The translations under genes and the position numbers were made by a program. Of a DNA stretch of 64,000 bases, positions 29,560 to 42,642 are shown in pieces. Positions within the stretch are counted from its first letter, which is position 1; the number at the start of each line of letters is the position of its first letter. The DNA is from Spirometra erinaceieuropaei (taxonomy: Eukaryota; Platyhelminthes; Cestoda; Diphyllobothriidea; Diphyllobothriidae): NCBI GenBank assembly GCA_902702965.1, contig CACRXP010000009.1:828442-892441 (forward strand), in the 5' to 3' direction. The notes beneath the pieces are model-generated. The model ran no database searches. It was not told the DNA's origin and saw only the letters and a list, made by a program, of their open reading frames with translations.

Positions 29560-30960
29560 GTGAGGCCACGCCGGTCTCTCTAGGCTCCACTGGGAGATTC
29601 AGTGGTGGTCTTATCTGATGCGTGTTGCGTGGAGGAGGTTCTCAAAGAATGTGCATGAAACGAATATGCTGTTGTTGTTTTTTACACGTTACCCTTTAAC
29701 ATCCTCGTCAGACCAACTGTTGTGGCCTTCGTTTCACCAACCTCCCACATTTTTATGACGTTGAGGCACCCACCCCAACAATGCTCAGAGTGGCCGAAGT
29801 GACTGGGTCCGAGAAGTTGCCACCGAGCGGGGAGACGGCGCCGGCTCGGATGGACCCGGGCCAGCGAACCCTTACAGCGCGCTCATAGAAACTGGACGGA
29901 GGGAAAGGGGGAGAGGGGGGCAGGTCACGTGCAATCAGAAAACATAATGCAGTAGCAAGGGGCTGTCATGAAGTCTGGAGACTGAGGAAAACTTGACTGC
30001 AAAATGTGGTTATGGCACCAAGATTTCACTCACTTCGAGGTTAGGTTTGAAATCAGGAACAAGGACGAGGGACTACTCGTTACTGCCTACCTTCATTCTG
30101 CGCCTTGACCTATGTGCAAGACAGGTATCAGTCCAGGACACTTGCGTGCACCTGGTGCAGCTGGGATCGCACCTGATGTAGGCAGCTTGGATGATGTCGC
30201 GGATTGTACCTCTCCATGCGTGATGATCCGCAGCAACGCATCTGGAGAACTCGATCCGGGAAGACGGGTTGCTGCGTTTGTCTTGCTGCTGGTTATCCGC
30301 CGCCTCCACGGGTGGCGCATAGTGAAACGGCACCCAGCCTAGGTCAGTTGCCTCATAAAATGCCTCAAAACCCGATGACGACATTGCAACACAGCTACTG
30401 TGAATCGTCACTAAATAAGTTTGAGTGCAACTGCTGACTTGCGATTAGATTCGTGAGCTACCGGCCCAGAAACAGCCCCAACCATGAACCTCAGGCGGTT
30501 CTGGTTCTCCTGCTTAAGGGGTGCCGACAAAAATATGCTCGCGTCGACTCCAGTAGGCGGATTTGAGAGAAGAAGTAAGCTCCCTGGCGGTGTCCTTCTG
30601 TAGACTGAGGTGAACTGTCCGTCTATACACGTAAGAAGTCGGGTCTTCTCTGAACGGCACCGTGGGCCACAGATGCTGCGGACATCGCGACCTCTCTGGT
30701 AGGCCTGCTCCAGCAGTGGTCAGAGATCCGGCTGTGCCATGGAAGAGCTCCGGATTGGACAAATGGCTGGAAGTTAGCTTCTGCAGCCTGTCTACCATGG
30801 CACAGTGATGGATGCAGAGCTCCTGTGGCGTTGGCCCATGTCATCGACAACTGGATAGTTTGCCTCCACACAATTTCGTCAACAAGAAAACTAGGTGAGT
30901 TGTGGTTCAATGACAGCTGGTTCGACTGGGCAACTTTAAATTGGGGTTGATTTTCAGACG
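29560..30960. other. GC-richer intergenic stretch with unidentified ORFs
   Basis: Several overlapping frames of 75-112 codons occur on both strands (largest on the minus strand, 30073-30411). None shows a motif I recognise, and the plus and minus frames overlap fully. It may be part of an old retroelement, but the sequence does not show which. Confidence 0.3.
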
Positions 30961-30966
30961 ATAGTA

Positions 30967-31948
30967 CAGTAGGTGGGCCAACTCCTGAAAATTCCGAAAT
31001 GTGTTTTCGTTTCGAAAAGATTAATTAAGTAGGGTTGTGAAACTAGTCAGCCTGCAACATAATTATATAATATTTCAGTTACCTCAGGATGCCGACTTTT
31101 GAATGAACTTCCTTCCCGCTGCATGCAAAAACTACACTCTGTAAAAAATGACTACTTATTTAGCATGCATTTTACTCATTGATTTTCGATGCCCTTAAAA
31201 ATTCAGTTGTATTTCATGGAAAACATGCATAAAAATTTTCATTATCTTACTTATTTGGTAAACAATTACGTCTTATTCCAATCTTATACTCGAAGGAAGG
31301 GCACAATTTGGGTTTCAAAAACTTTTCTAATTCCCGAATAATTTTGAACCCGCTCTACCGTTACACTTGGATTTAGGGCTTCGAAACTACAAGCCGCATA
31401 TTTTCCGCGTACGGAAAACCGCAAATTTCTCTACGGTAATAAAGGAGTATCATATAGTGTTCGTAAAATTTACCAATGGATTTAATTCATATTGCTAAAT
31501 TTACAAGCCACACTGGTAAATGCAGAGACATGGCGATTTATTAACGGCCATTTCACGGTATTTAAAAGTCCACAACTAGAAAGTTTTTAAAACCGAATTG
31601 TGTCCCTCCTTCGAATATAAAATTAGAAGGAGACGCAATTTTCTACCGTACGAGCAAAAGAATGAACATTTTTATGCATGTTTTCCATGAAATACAACTG
31701 AATTTTTAAGGGCATCGAAAATCAATGTTAATACTTCATGCTGCATAAGTAGTCGCTTTCTACAGGGTGTAGTTTTAGCATGCAGCGGGAAGGAATTCCA
31801 TTCGAAAGCCGGCATCCTGAGGTAACTGAAATATTATAAAATAATGTTACAGGCTGACTAGTTTTACAACCCTAGTTAATTAATTTTTTCAAAACGAAAG
31901 CGCATTTCGGAATTTCGGTTGACATTTCATGAGTTAGCCCACCTACTG
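30967..31948. mobile_element. Fold-back element, near-complete copy (subfamily B)
   Basis: TA/CAGTAGGTGGGCCAACTC at the left and GAGTTAGCCCACCTACTG/TA at the right. Arms of about 369 and 374 bases are mutually inverse, with a core of about 240 bases containing CCGTTACACTTGGATTTAGG. Length 982 bases, almost the same as the copies at 10923 and 58834. Confidence 0.85.
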
Positions 31949-31954
31949 TACCTC

Positions 31955-34900
31955 CAGATACGATCACTCCCAACCGTCACCCTAGCACGGCGTACTAACC
32001 TCATGCTCGCCCCACCTTCCGTGATAACTGGCCTTTGGGAAGCTCAACGCAAGTGCGTGGCCGGTAACTGCATTTAACTGTGGTTCACAGGTCACTGACA
32101 ATGTTGAGGCGACCATGTGTAGACAGAGTTTCGTGTATCTCCCAGAGTTGTAAGATGCACGCCTTTATCCCCACACCCTACACTCTGCTGAGACTGCGCG
32201 ATTGCATTGGACGTGTAGTTGTGCATGGACGTTAGTTGGATTGCTCCCCTGTACGCTGTTGACCATGTGTGGCCGTCAGTCTGTTCTTAACTTGTGACTG
32301 CAGACCACTAGGAACGGTTGTCCTGGGGTGACGTAAGCGCTTCCCCCTGCCTGCACGGTCGTTTCAGATAATCACGCTAGGCTTCGTACGCCGGCTGGAG
32401 ATCGATGCGTCGATTGACCGTCTTGGCATTCAGAAACCAGGCCCCCAGACTGAGTCGTTGTGTCCTTGCAGTTTCTTTATCCCTTATCTGGGTACTTTTA
32501 AAAGAGAATAATAATCACTCCTCTTTGGCCACCTGCCAGTCTGAACTGGAGAGCCCTGCCGCCAAAATTTGCGGTAACCATAAAAAGACAATTAGGATTC
32601 TTGACAAAGGAATGTGATCCTTTGTGGATGTTCACTCCTCCTTATTGGACATTAGACCCAAATGTAAGATGAGTCAGATTGTAGTCGACTGTCATTAGCC
32701 CCCTTGTTTGTCCAACGGCGAAACGGACGCGCGTGTACCCCACCACTTCAAAGGCACTTCTGCCCTTTTGTGGACACTTCAGGACCTTACCGCCCGACGG
32801 CTTTGTCTGCGGGCTTCAACATCACCTCAGTAGGCGCAAAGTATGCGTGCCTTGACACAAAGCTCTTTATCCGACCTGACCAAATCTATAAAAAGGACGA
32901 AACAAAAAGCGCCCCATCCACCACGTACGTCGGAACTTCCTTAAGGCACTCTCTGGCTCTGTTGGTGAACATCGTTGCCGGGATAACGAGCGATTCAGGG
33001 ATCCAGTACAAGATACGTCTCCCCTGGACTCCTCGTCTTCCATCATTATGTACGACATGACCCTAGTCGTGGTGCTTACGGGAAGGCCGGTCCAGATGCA
33101 TACGATGACCTAAGGCGCTTTCGAAACACCGCCCTAGAAAACGGGAGGCGAAGGGAGGACGATCCTCGTGAATCAAAACAACTGGGGTTCGAGTGAGTTG
33201 TTGATGCCTAAATTAAGGACAAGAGTAAAGGTATGTTTCGGTTACATGCATTCATGACATGCGAACGCCACAACGATAAAATTTGCTGCAAAGTAATACT
33301 ACGAGTTTTTATTTCCGTTGTAAAAGGCTTGACACAATCCATTGTCAGCAGCTCTTCTGCTGGAAAATGACGTGGCCTCGAAATTCCCGATGGCAGAACT
33401 GGAATGTCTTGACATTTGCACAGACTTGGACTCAACAAAACATTATCTCATATTAACTGCTACTTAAACGACTAGATAAAATTTGTCAAAAATTCGGTCA
33501 CTTCCTACATCTCGCTAATGCGCCTGCATGTGGTCTAAACAGGGAATTCCGAGGAGGCAGTTTGAACCTCCGATCGGTGCGATTATCGCCTTACAAGGCA
33601 TTTTCTTCTAAGTCAGTTGATCCGCCAAACGTAACGCTATATTACCGTCATGCTGTACCTGTGTTTTTCTGTTGAGAGTCCTGACATGCATATTAGTAGT
33701 TCTGGTGACTCTAGATGTAGTGGAGTCGTGCCCATTTAACCTGCAAATAGTTTGAACATGCGTTTTTGACGGATTTACACACGTGCCCTTCGTCAATGGA
33801 AGTTCACTTTGAATTCAGCGAACCCTGCTAAAATTCCATTAGCATTTCTATTTGAGAACTGCTTTTGACTTAAGATGGAGATGGGGCCCAGAGTGTGTAC
33901 TAAAGCGCCAGCCGTCCAAAACTTCGTTTAAATATGAATCGAATGCCCACGCAAAGGGAAACACACGCGGACGTTTATTTTCCCCGAGAAAGTCAGGCTG
34001 ATGGATTTTGTCATCCAGAATACCATGCTCTGTTTTGGTCGCCAATGGACGACTTTTACCATCGTGCATATGCGTCCAGCCAGACGTCAGCAACTTGCGC
34101 AGCAACAGTGGTGGCTTAGACGACCGAAATGGAAACAGGAAGCAGCATTCAGATGATAATGGCAGAACCACCACAAGTGAAAGATGTGTAACCCCTGGCC
34201 AGAATGTAGAGAGGCCGCATGAAAATTCGCTTCCAGACACCCAAGCAGGAGATCGTTCAATGGAAAGGTAGTTTGGAACGTCGCCCAATGACTTTTCATA
34301 AAAGCAGACACTATCATTGAGTCACCGAGAAGAGTCAGAACATGCAGATCAACTGGCATCCTGAATGTTTAGGAGACAGGCCAAAGAATGCACTCCATAC
34401 GTCTTGCCCCAGGATCTTCAGTTTTCAAAAGCGTCGTTCATAAAGTAAAACTAAATAGATACCATTTTTGGCATGAATGTGCTGCTTGATGGTAGAAGCC
34501 TCGGTTCGATAAGGAGAACCGGCGAGGGGGGTTCCGTTTGTAAGCTCTATCAGTTAGGGTCGATTCGGGAATTCCCTTCATCAATGAAACAGCATTCTGT
34601 CTAAAGGGAATGGTTAAAATACCTCATTAATGGCAAGGTATGCAGTTTTATCTCAAGTAAAATACAGAATGATCGGGGAATCACCAGAGCTGGTACTATG
34701 GCATCAAAACAACTGAGACACTTTGATCGAGGCTATTCAGGTGAGACCGTGACGGTCCGTGATGGAAGATTATTTGGGCGTCGCAATCATCAGCTCAAGT
34801 CTAAATTGTCAGAGTCAAATGAAAGACATTGGAATGAGGATTACTGGTTAAGGATTGAGTATGTAATGTCACGCTTTTATTAATATAACGTGCCTACTTG
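31955..34900. other. Intergenic DNA, no gene recognised
   Basis: The longest frames are 118 codons (32704-33060, +) and 146 codons (33848-34288, -). Neither has recognisable domains, and overlapping frames are open on the other strand. No dispersed repeat of this window is present except weak similarity at the edges. Confidence 0.4.
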
Positions 34901-34919
34901 ATCGATTTAAGCAGGCTTG

Positions 34920-35010
34920 TTATATTAGGGTTACGGTTGGGCTTACAAGGGTGACTACATTTAGGGTTAGGGTTAGATTTAAGGTCAGAGTTAGGTTAAA
35001 AGCCAGAGTT
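34920..35010 (-). repeat. Short TTAGGG-like array
   Basis: ATTAGGGTTACGG, then TTTAGGGTTAGGGTTAG and variants. Shorter than the arrays in R4, R5 and R7, with no clear flanking element. Confidence 0.5.
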
Positions 35011-35244
35011 AGAGAAGGCCTTAGGGCTAAGGTCGCCCTGCGCATACCGTCCTACACAATCCGTCCCTCCCTTAGTCTTCGGTGACCTGTTTTGCACCTG
35101 TTTACACGCGCCATATCCCGATCTTTCAAAATGCGTGGCCTGTTCCTACACTTCGTGGTAGTAATAATACAAATATATGGTTAAATTGCGAGTTTTCTCA
35201 GAGCAGTCTGCAAATTCCGTTTATCCCCCCGTCCATCTACTCTA

Positions 35245-35690
35245 TTGGGGACAATTCGAATGGCGATTCCGACGATGTCCACCGTGTGCTACGCAGCTAG
35301 GTGCATCAGGCACGGTTATTCGCACGTGAATCAGTCTATAGTGATAGTTGACTTGCACAGCACCTACGCACTCTGTCTTCCCCACTCCCTACCTGGACCC
35401 GGTGTCAAGGCAGAGACAAAAAGACCGGGACAGAGGATGGCGCAGGTGGTTGACACGGCCGGACACGCACCACCCTCTGTCCACGACATACACTTGACCA
35501 ACAACAACAACCGAACAGGGGTCAAAAGGACGAAGATGACTGGACAGCCATACCCACCACCTTTATACCCAGCAGGAGCGCAAGCGCATCTACTGGCAGG
35601 GAACCAGGTGTCAGGGAACTGCCGGCGCATACCAGCCTGTGAGGGCCATGGTTTGCTGATACTGGCATAGCACACGTTGTCAGACCTTTT
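35245..35690 (+). repeat. Dispersed repeat R3 (type-1 end)
   Basis: Shares GACGATGTCCACCGTGTGC, CCCGGTGTCAAGGCAGAG, CACTTGACCA and GGGAACCAGGTGTCAGGGAA with copies at 40660, 58480 and 61120. The ORFs on both strands (141 and 103 codons) are conserved only as repeat sequence. Its class is not known. Confidence 0.75.
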
Positions 35691-35753
35691 GGTCTAGACG
35701 AGTGACTCGTGACTGAGAGGCACTACACATAAAGTACACACGCTCTCCCCACA

Positions 35754-37634
35754 TAAAGTACGTGACCTATCTCATGAAATCTGATAACGGAAACTGATGA
35801 GAGAATTTTCGGACGCCTTTATCGAGGCGCATTTTGTTCGCTCACCCACATCCTTCAATGAAATATCCTTTTATTGTTCAGAAATAGTGTTTACGAAATT
35901 ATGTCAAGAGAAATATCAGTAAAGTTAGGTGAAAATAGATGTTGGAATATATTCGGGCAATTTCCTATGCTAATACATTTCCTAGACTCTAGTTACGTAT
36001 CTGAGCGACTTTTTCATTGAAAGGATAGTAATTTACCGTCGAGAGTTTTAATAAGCAGATTAAGCCAGATTATAAATTTTATTTCATGTTCGATGGTAAC
36101 CATGGTTATCAACCTGCTAACAAAAAGGTTTTTTGAGTAAACCAGAGGTTTTATCAATTCCTTTATGTCAAATTAGCAGAGCTGTGCGATTTGGTGCCCT
36201 AAAGTGCAATAATAACGCAGATAGGGATTCATTCGTTTAAGCTGACTGAATTTTTTTGCTGTTTGGAAAATTTTACCTGACGTCAAATAAATGACCACCA
36301 CCGAATGGTCATTTCCAGCTTTAAATATAGGAAACACTACTTGTCGTTTAGTTTAGCTTCTGTGCATAACTTATTCAGAAATAGAACGAGCAAAACGTTA
36401 ATATCAGTTTTTATATGGGCGTTCTGCCGTGCATTATCTCAAAGCGAGCAAAAACAATGGAAATAGCCTCAATGTATAGAGAAAGGCATGTTCTTGCGTT
36501 TACGGTAGAAAAATATTAGTATTGCTTGGGAACGTGAAAGAAATCACCAAAAGTGACAAACTTTTACTTGGCCTCGTCGTACAAAAATGCAAAGTACATA
36601 GTGATCCGTCAACGGCGTGCAGTAATAAAGCGCTTCCTAAAGAGGTAACTTATTAAGGAAAGTTTTCTTATTGATCCAGGGCATATTCGTTAGTGACTTT
36701 CGTTGTTAACAGTCATTTTTCTCGAAAAGGAAGTTTGATATTTGAATGAGTCTTCAACTGTGAACCCAACGACCATCTTTGGGAAAAGGAGCGCCTGAAC
36801 ACTCACTATTTTTGCAAACGCCTTCAAGAACAATCTTATTTTAAAGTCCGTAACAGACAGGTAATTCAGAATCTGCCTTTATGGTTGATCGGGTGAAAAC
36901 ACTGAAAATCATGAAGTATTCAGCAAAATTTTGAGGTCGATCTGGAACTCAACACAATCCGAAAAGAAGGAAAGGTATAAATTAATTGAACGGAGGAAAC
37001 GTTCTCTCCAGAAACAGAAAATGGTATGTTTACGATCATGCCTGTCAGTTCTATTTAAATTTATCAGGCACCGACCGGCCTCATGGCATGTCACCTTATG
37101 AAAACTTTTGATTCTACGACGTCCCCATCGGTGAAATCAAACAAAATCCAGCTTCTCTCGTTGAACGCCATCTCATTTAACTCCAAGTAGTCAAGTAAAT
37201 TATGAAACACTGGAAAACTGTTTTGGAATCTACACCCAGAATGCAGGCAGTTGACAAACCGTCATATATGCAGTCACACTATTTAGTAAACGATATTTAG
37301 ACGTAAACTTTACTAAAACACTGTTATTAGATACTTTTTTATGTCTTCTTTCATATTGTCTACGTCTTTGTATGAGAATACATTCTATACATCTAAAAAC
37401 GAACTTTACTTAATTAGAGCCATTTCTAACGTTTTCGGGATATTGCGCATTTCAAAATAAATTGACATTTCTAAACAACGCAACACTGCTTATAATATTT
37501 CTTTTATGTTTTCAATTGTCTTAAACTTGTACTTAATTAACATAGACATTTGACTCATGAAATGGTGTCCTTTTGCGAGTGATTGACAATCATTTGTAAA
37601 TTTCGACACATTTCACGAGTTAGGTCACTATCTG
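35754..37634. mobile_element. Possible 1.9 kb element with fold-back-like termini
   Basis: The left edge reads GTGACCTATCTCATGAAAT and the right edge, inverted, CAGATAGTGACCTAACTCGT, both close to the fold-back ends. The right end is followed by TA. The interior is AT-rich, not an obvious inverted repeat, and has no ORF above 62 codons. It could be a longer relative of the family whose transposase has decayed, or two unrelated end fragments. Confidence 0.35.
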
Positions 37635-37639
37635 TACAT

Positions 37640-38145
37640 GAGAGTGCCACAGATAGCCTGAGAAGAGACCACGACGGCCTGGTTCTCAGCCCACCAGTCC
37701 GCCACTCCACACACACACGACAGTTCGACCGTCGATTTCGACGATGTCCACCGTGTGCCCCACAGACTGCATTGTGGGAGCAGGGACGGTGACTTACGCA
37801 GGGGTTTATAGTGCCAGTAGACTTGCGTTGCATCTACCTACACTCTCTCCTCCTCCCCCGCCTGAGCCCGATGTCAAGACCAAGTCAAGAAGACCAGAGA
37901 CGGGGGAGGCCGCAGGTGGATGGCTCGGACGGATCCTCGCCTTGGCGCTCCACTCCGCATCCCCTGGTCCACACACAAATGACCAGGATTTTGACCACAA
38001 AACAATGGGGCGGTGGCAGAGGTCCAGTTGTACGACGATTGCCGACAGCAGGGTCTGCCAGCGCACCCCGGGAATGTTGGCATTTGTTATTGCGCACAGA
38101 TAACGCCTACCAGAGTACGATGTGGCCCCCGTGTTGGTCCACGCG
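37640..38145 (+). repeat. Dispersed repeat R3 (type-2 end)
   Basis: Begins with the shared CGACCGTCGATTTCGACGAT and ends with GGAATGTTGGCATTTGTTAT, the sequence also seen at 1-115. Large overlapping ORFs on both strands (up to 195 codons, to 38398) follow from its GC-rich, stop-poor composition and from the AC tracts after it. Confidence 0.75.
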
Positions 38146-38184
38146 AATACGCACACACTGCGACTGGCAACAGCAGCAGCCCAA

Positions 38185-38280
38185 CACACACACACACAAC
38201 AACAGAAGGGCCACTGCCACCAGTTTACCGCCCCGCATCCTTCCAGGACTGCGTGAGCAGCAACACACACACACACAACT
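38185..38280 (+). repeat. Two short (AC)n tracts
   Basis: AC runs of about 14-16 bases at 38190-38205 and 38262-38277 lie in GC-rich sequence continuing from repeat R3. Confidence 0.7.
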
Positions 38281-38399
38281 GAGCAGACTGCGTGGACCGA
38301 GTCGGGACTTCAGTCGGCTGCCTTCCGAGTCACGGCGCTCGATGCACCGTCTTCGTCTCAGACTCCGATCACACACGCAGCAGGCGAGCCGCAGATAGA

Positions 38400-39160
38400 A
38401 GGAGCCGAGGTGCACACTTCCCACTTGCATGGGAGGTGGCAGTTGGGTGCTTGCGGTGGGTGATATTGATGTGCGGTGAGATGTTGTTAAGGGGAGGCTG
38501 TGATGGTGTGGTCCAGCAGGCGATTGTCTGCCGCGGGTTTTCGTGGACGCGCATGTGGCCTCATGGGCTCACGCGGTGAATGGATGTGAGAGTGCAATGT
38601 GGACTGTGGAGGCGGCCCTACAGGTAACAATAATATTAACATCCTTCCCGTACGGCAGGAGTCTCTTCGCCTTACTAGGTTTGCTCACTGTTTATTGTGC
38701 CCAGCCAAATCTTATGTGACGGTTTTGAGTTGTTTGAGCCGCTGTCCACAGCTTCCAGCGAGTACAGTGGGGTCGCTATAAAACTACTATCAAAATCAAC
38801 TAAGTCATCCAAGATTTTGGACCATCCTAAGGTAGGCCTTTGCAACAAAAAACGCTTCCTTTTTACTCAGTCCTAAAGTATGAGGGTAAATATGATTCCA
38901 ACAGAATAGGATAACTCCATATTACTTTGATATCCTATGTGATTACTGCAACTGTTTCCTCGACGGTCAATGGATTGGTCGAGAAGGACTGTTAGACTAA
39001 CCATCTTGGTCCACATACTTGGTTTCTTCTTTCGTGGCTACATGAACTTCAATATTTGCCAGGGCAGATCCGAAACCCTGAAAGTTATCATCTAAGAATG
39101 CCGCCCAATTATTGCGAACAGTCTGCACCTCGCTCTCCAATCCTATTTTGGAAGAGTTTT
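38400..39160. other. No gene or repeat recognised
   Basis: Two short frames (95 and 60 codons) lack motifs. The first part, to about 38600, is GC-rich and probably continues the repeat to its left. Confidence 0.4.
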
Positions 39161-39164
39161 GGGC

Positions 39165-39260
39165 TTTAACGTGAGGATACGGCTCTGCCGTATTACAGGC
39201 GGCAGTGCGTTAAATTCCAGGGGTCAGAGTACGGGTAGTACGAGCACGCCTGCCGAAATC
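39165..39260 (-). repeat. R5-related fragment
   Basis: GTATTACAGGCGGCAGTGCG followed by TTAAATTCC resembles the edges of R5 without its telomere-like centre. Confidence 0.35.
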
Positions 39261-39819
39261 GAATCAGAATATTGTGTTAATAAAAACGTGGGTTTACGTA
39301 TTCGATCGTTATACAATAAACCCTCATTCCCGTGTTAGACGTGGGGTTACTGTTGGGTTCAAATTTAGGACACGGAACAAACTACGCATCCCGGAATGTA
39401 GTACAATGCCGTTTGTAGTACGGGGGTTTAACTTTCCGCACTCGATCGAGTGCTGCTTGTAAATAAAACCATACATAACGATCAGGGTATCTATTGGATT
39501 GAAATTTTTATGAGTTTAGCACAACATCAGATTTGCTAACTATGGTTTGGCGAGATGCGATCGAGCCTGAATGATATGTTAAGTAGAACTCAAACCGTCT
39601 AATACTTTGCTGATGGCTTGTATGAGAACGCTGCGACTAAGACTGGGTTCACGCAAGTTCGCGGTGCACCAGCAACTACAGCCAACTGTGTCTGTTTAGT
39701 GGCCGCAGTAGAAACCGTCAGTACTGCTTCGAACATAAACCAGCTGGTTACCGTGCGTAAGCTCAGGAGTGTTGTCGGTTACACATTAATATGGGTAATT
39801 CTTCCTAATAATATACCGG

Positions 39820-39995
39820 ACTTTGAGCCAAATTCCTAAACGGCGCCCATTTTCGTGTCTTAACGCTATTCCCTCATCCAAACCTAACCCACGCCCAAAC
39901 TCAATTCTATCCCTGACAATGGCCCTTGGCCTAACCTTAACCTCCCTGGAATTTAATGTAAGGCAACCTGTAATACAAGGGCTCCTGCCGTCCCG
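39820..39995 (+). repeat. Dispersed repeat R5 with degenerate telomere-like centre
   Basis: Matches 19020-19215 in order: CCCATTTTCGTGTCTTAACG, a CCTAACC-like centre, GGAATTTAATGTAAGGCAAC and CCTGTAATACAAGGGCTCCT. Confidence 0.55.
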
Positions 39996-40659
39996 CGCGC
40001 TAAATTATGTCCCATGTGATTTGATAGGCATCATAATTCTCATTTAGGGTTGGTTGAAATCTGTCTACGCTTCAAATAACGTCACTTAGACTAAGAATGT
40101 GTGGATGTTTCTTTTATGGCCAAAGAAACTCAAATGAGTACTCAGTCACTGGTCCGCAGTCTATTCCATTGCACTTTGCGACTAGGTTGACATACCGTGA
40201 TGCTGTCAAAACTCAACTGGTGGGCTTTCGACAAATGGTAAAAATCGGGGTCCTACGATTCGGGGCACTAAAAGTGTCCAAATTCCAACACGATGGTTTC
40301 AATGTCATGCAAACTCCGGTGTTTGTTTAGGGATCCTGACAGCACCTTATGTAAAAAGCCAGTGAAAACACCCAGGAAGGCTTTTTTGCAGAGGTCGATA
40401 GCTGGCTGGCGGCAATCGCGTACGGAACATCCAAGGCATATGCCAATAAAAAGTAAAAAAATCGTTCCCTATAATATGATGCAATACTCTACTTATTTTG
40501 TGTAGGAAGCGAGTAGCATGTAAATATTTTTTTACCACGAGGGGACAAGGCAATACCGTCTGCGTTTCCCGGCGTGTTACCTGGGCTGGATTTCAATAGC
40601 CACTGTGTAATGCAAAGGTAAATGGTCAAAGGCAAGCGTACGACTACCAACACCTAATC

Positions 40660-41090
40660 CTGCCGACACTTCGACCGTGTTAAACACAGCAAAGTGCAAC
40701 AGGCACGGTGACTCGCGCGTGATTCAGCTGATAATGGCAGTTGACTTGCGCAGCATCTAACGCACTCTCTCGTCCCCACTCCCCATCTGGACCCGGTGTC
40801 AAGGCAGAGTCAAGAAGACCGGGGCCAAGGGAGGCGCAGGTAGATGGCACGGCCGGACCCGCACCTGGGCGTGCAACCATACCACCCCCTGTCCATAACC
40901 TATACTTGGCCAATAACGACAACACCTCAACAGCGCCCAGAAGGACGAGGCAGCCATATCCACCACCTGTATACCCAACCGAAGTGCAAGCGTGTCTGTC
41001 GGCAGGGAACCAGGTGTCAGGAAACTGCCAGCGCCCACTAGACTGCGAGGTCCATGGTTTGCTGACACTGACATAGCCCAATCTTTCAGA
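40660..41090 (+). repeat. Dispersed repeat R3 (type-1 end)
   Basis: Close relative of 35245-35690 (GGACCCGGTGTCAAGGCAGA, GGCAGGGAACCAGGTGTCAG). The ORFs of 133 and 111 codons on opposite strands are repeat shadows. Confidence 0.75.
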
Positions 41091-41247
41091 CCTCTTGGCT
41101 ATCCAACTCCCAACAACAAGTCATACGCAAGCCTCTACCGTGTGTTGACAGCAAAACAACTTACAGAGCAGGCAAAATATTTCTTCAACTGAACTCTTAG
41201 TACAGTCCATTCCGCCTAGCGGGTATTATGGCTAGAGGAGGAGTTTT

Positions 41248-41275
41248 ATGCGTCTTCTTCTTCTTCTTCTTCTTC
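41248..41275 (+). repeat. (CTT)n microsatellite
   Basis: About eight CTT units followed by CAGCAG. It resembles a splice acceptor, but the downstream frame (to 41542) shows no known motif. Confidence 0.8.
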
Positions 41276-42008
41276 AGCAGAGAGGCTGTTGCTATCTATG
41301 TAAGTAAAATTGCTGACAGTCGCAGCTCGCTTTCCGACCAAGTTTTCTTTGATGATAACGCATTTGCCGAGGCGAATATTACTCGCGGGGAGAGCATTTG
41401 TAGTCATTTGGCATGTCAGAACCAAGAAGGATACGCAAAACCGAAAATAGTTTTATACTGCCGCGTCATCGGTCACTCAGGTCTGTCTGGACGAAACACC
41501 TCCAACCGCGAGTATATGTGGACGTTGTCTGGACCTGCCTAGAAAACCGCGGTACTTGTAACACTCAGTTGATAATTCCGATTCTGCGGGTGGTGTCTGT
41601 GTTTTCCAATCTGACCGGTCATAGCTTTATGCAGATCGACTGCTACACATACGGCCTAGCGGTGATTCTTCTTCCTCCACATTTTCTTCGTGTACATTCC
41701 ATCGAGCATTTTTTAATTTAAAAAAGATGACCGATCCTACTAGATAAACCTGTTATAACAATACTGTTAACAACAAAAAACCTAAATCTCCCTTAAGGGA
41801 CCGGAAAATGCATTTCAGTTTTGCAAATGCGCATATCAAAGTATCCGGCAGCGGTATAAAGAAGGACCCAACTTAACTGGCGACAGGCTGTGGATCACGT
41901 CGTATGGGCTTTTATCTTGGCATCCATTCGTAGGTCTTGGCAGACATTACACTGCCAATAACAGTCACTTGCCATGGCTTCAAACCATCACTCAAACTTC
42001 TTTAGTAT

Positions 42009-42476
42009 GTGAAATCTACTCTTTGTTTATTTTTAAATACTGAGCCCATTTCCGTTGCCTTCCGAAAGCGCATGATGCGTCTTTCGGGAGAAATCCAAAT
42101 AATTTCTGTGCTTTCCTGCATTTCATCAGCTTGCTGTCTAGTGTGCAGCCCCACCCGTAAAACTCCCCTTAATAACCAGTCACGCATGACACGATCCGCA
42201 GTCTATCGACAGCAAAGTAAAGTCTTTCTCCATACCGTTGCCAATCTTCGGAATTTGTTGCCGCGGATCAAAAGCCATTTAAAAACGTTTGCTGTGTTCA
42301 CCACTGTTCCAAAGTATTTAGGACCTGCAGATGCAGTAACTATTGAATTTGCGTCACTTCACACTATTCTTGAACATTTGCATGATTTGAGCATACAAGC
42401 ATCTTTCAGCATTTCCCCAGAACACATAATCTGCTCAGATATAAATGTGCTAACCTTAAAGGAAAATCCGGAATGA
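42009..42476 (+). CDS. Unidentified ORF of 155 codons
   Basis: The longest plus-strand frame in the 41.7-42.6 kb stretch, with no long competing frame opposite its second half. Residues about 70-150 (for example LHTVANLRNLLPRIKSHLKT, FASLHTILEHLHDLS) are helix-like and leucine-rich. The N-terminal part overlaps sequence related to 56815-56880 (CCCCACCCGTAAAACT), so it may be partly repeat-derived. No known domain, promoter or poly(A) signal was recognised. It could be an uncharacterised single-exon gene or chance. Confidence 0.2.
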   Translation: MKSTLCLFLNTEPISVAFRKRMMRLSGEIQIISVLSCISSACCLVCSPTRKTPLNNQSRMTRSAVYRQQSKVFLHTVANLRNLLPRIKSHLKTFAVFTTVPKYLGPADAVTIEFASLHTILEHLHDLSIQASFSISPEHIICSDINVLTLKENPE

Positions 42477-42642
42477 GGCTTTTTAGGCTCGATTTAAAAG
42501 AAGACATCAAAATATATGTCGCAATCTACCAACTTCGGTTCGCAAACAGCAAAATATTCATAAACTGCCGAAACAAAGTCAGTATTATGTATACATATAT
42601 ATTTCCTAGTTGATCATAATGACGGCACAGTTACTGACGACA

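Noticed and set aside
37806..38398. Large overlapping ORFs of 195 (+) and 156 (-) codons
   Set aside because: They lie in repeat R3 and its AC tracts, where GC-rich composition keeps all frames open. Cysteine/valine and threonine/histidine runs come from the AC dinucleotides.
40680..41081. 133-codon minus-strand ORF resembling the one at 35364-35675
   Set aside because: The similarity comes from shared R3 repeat sequence; other copies have stops and frameshifts.
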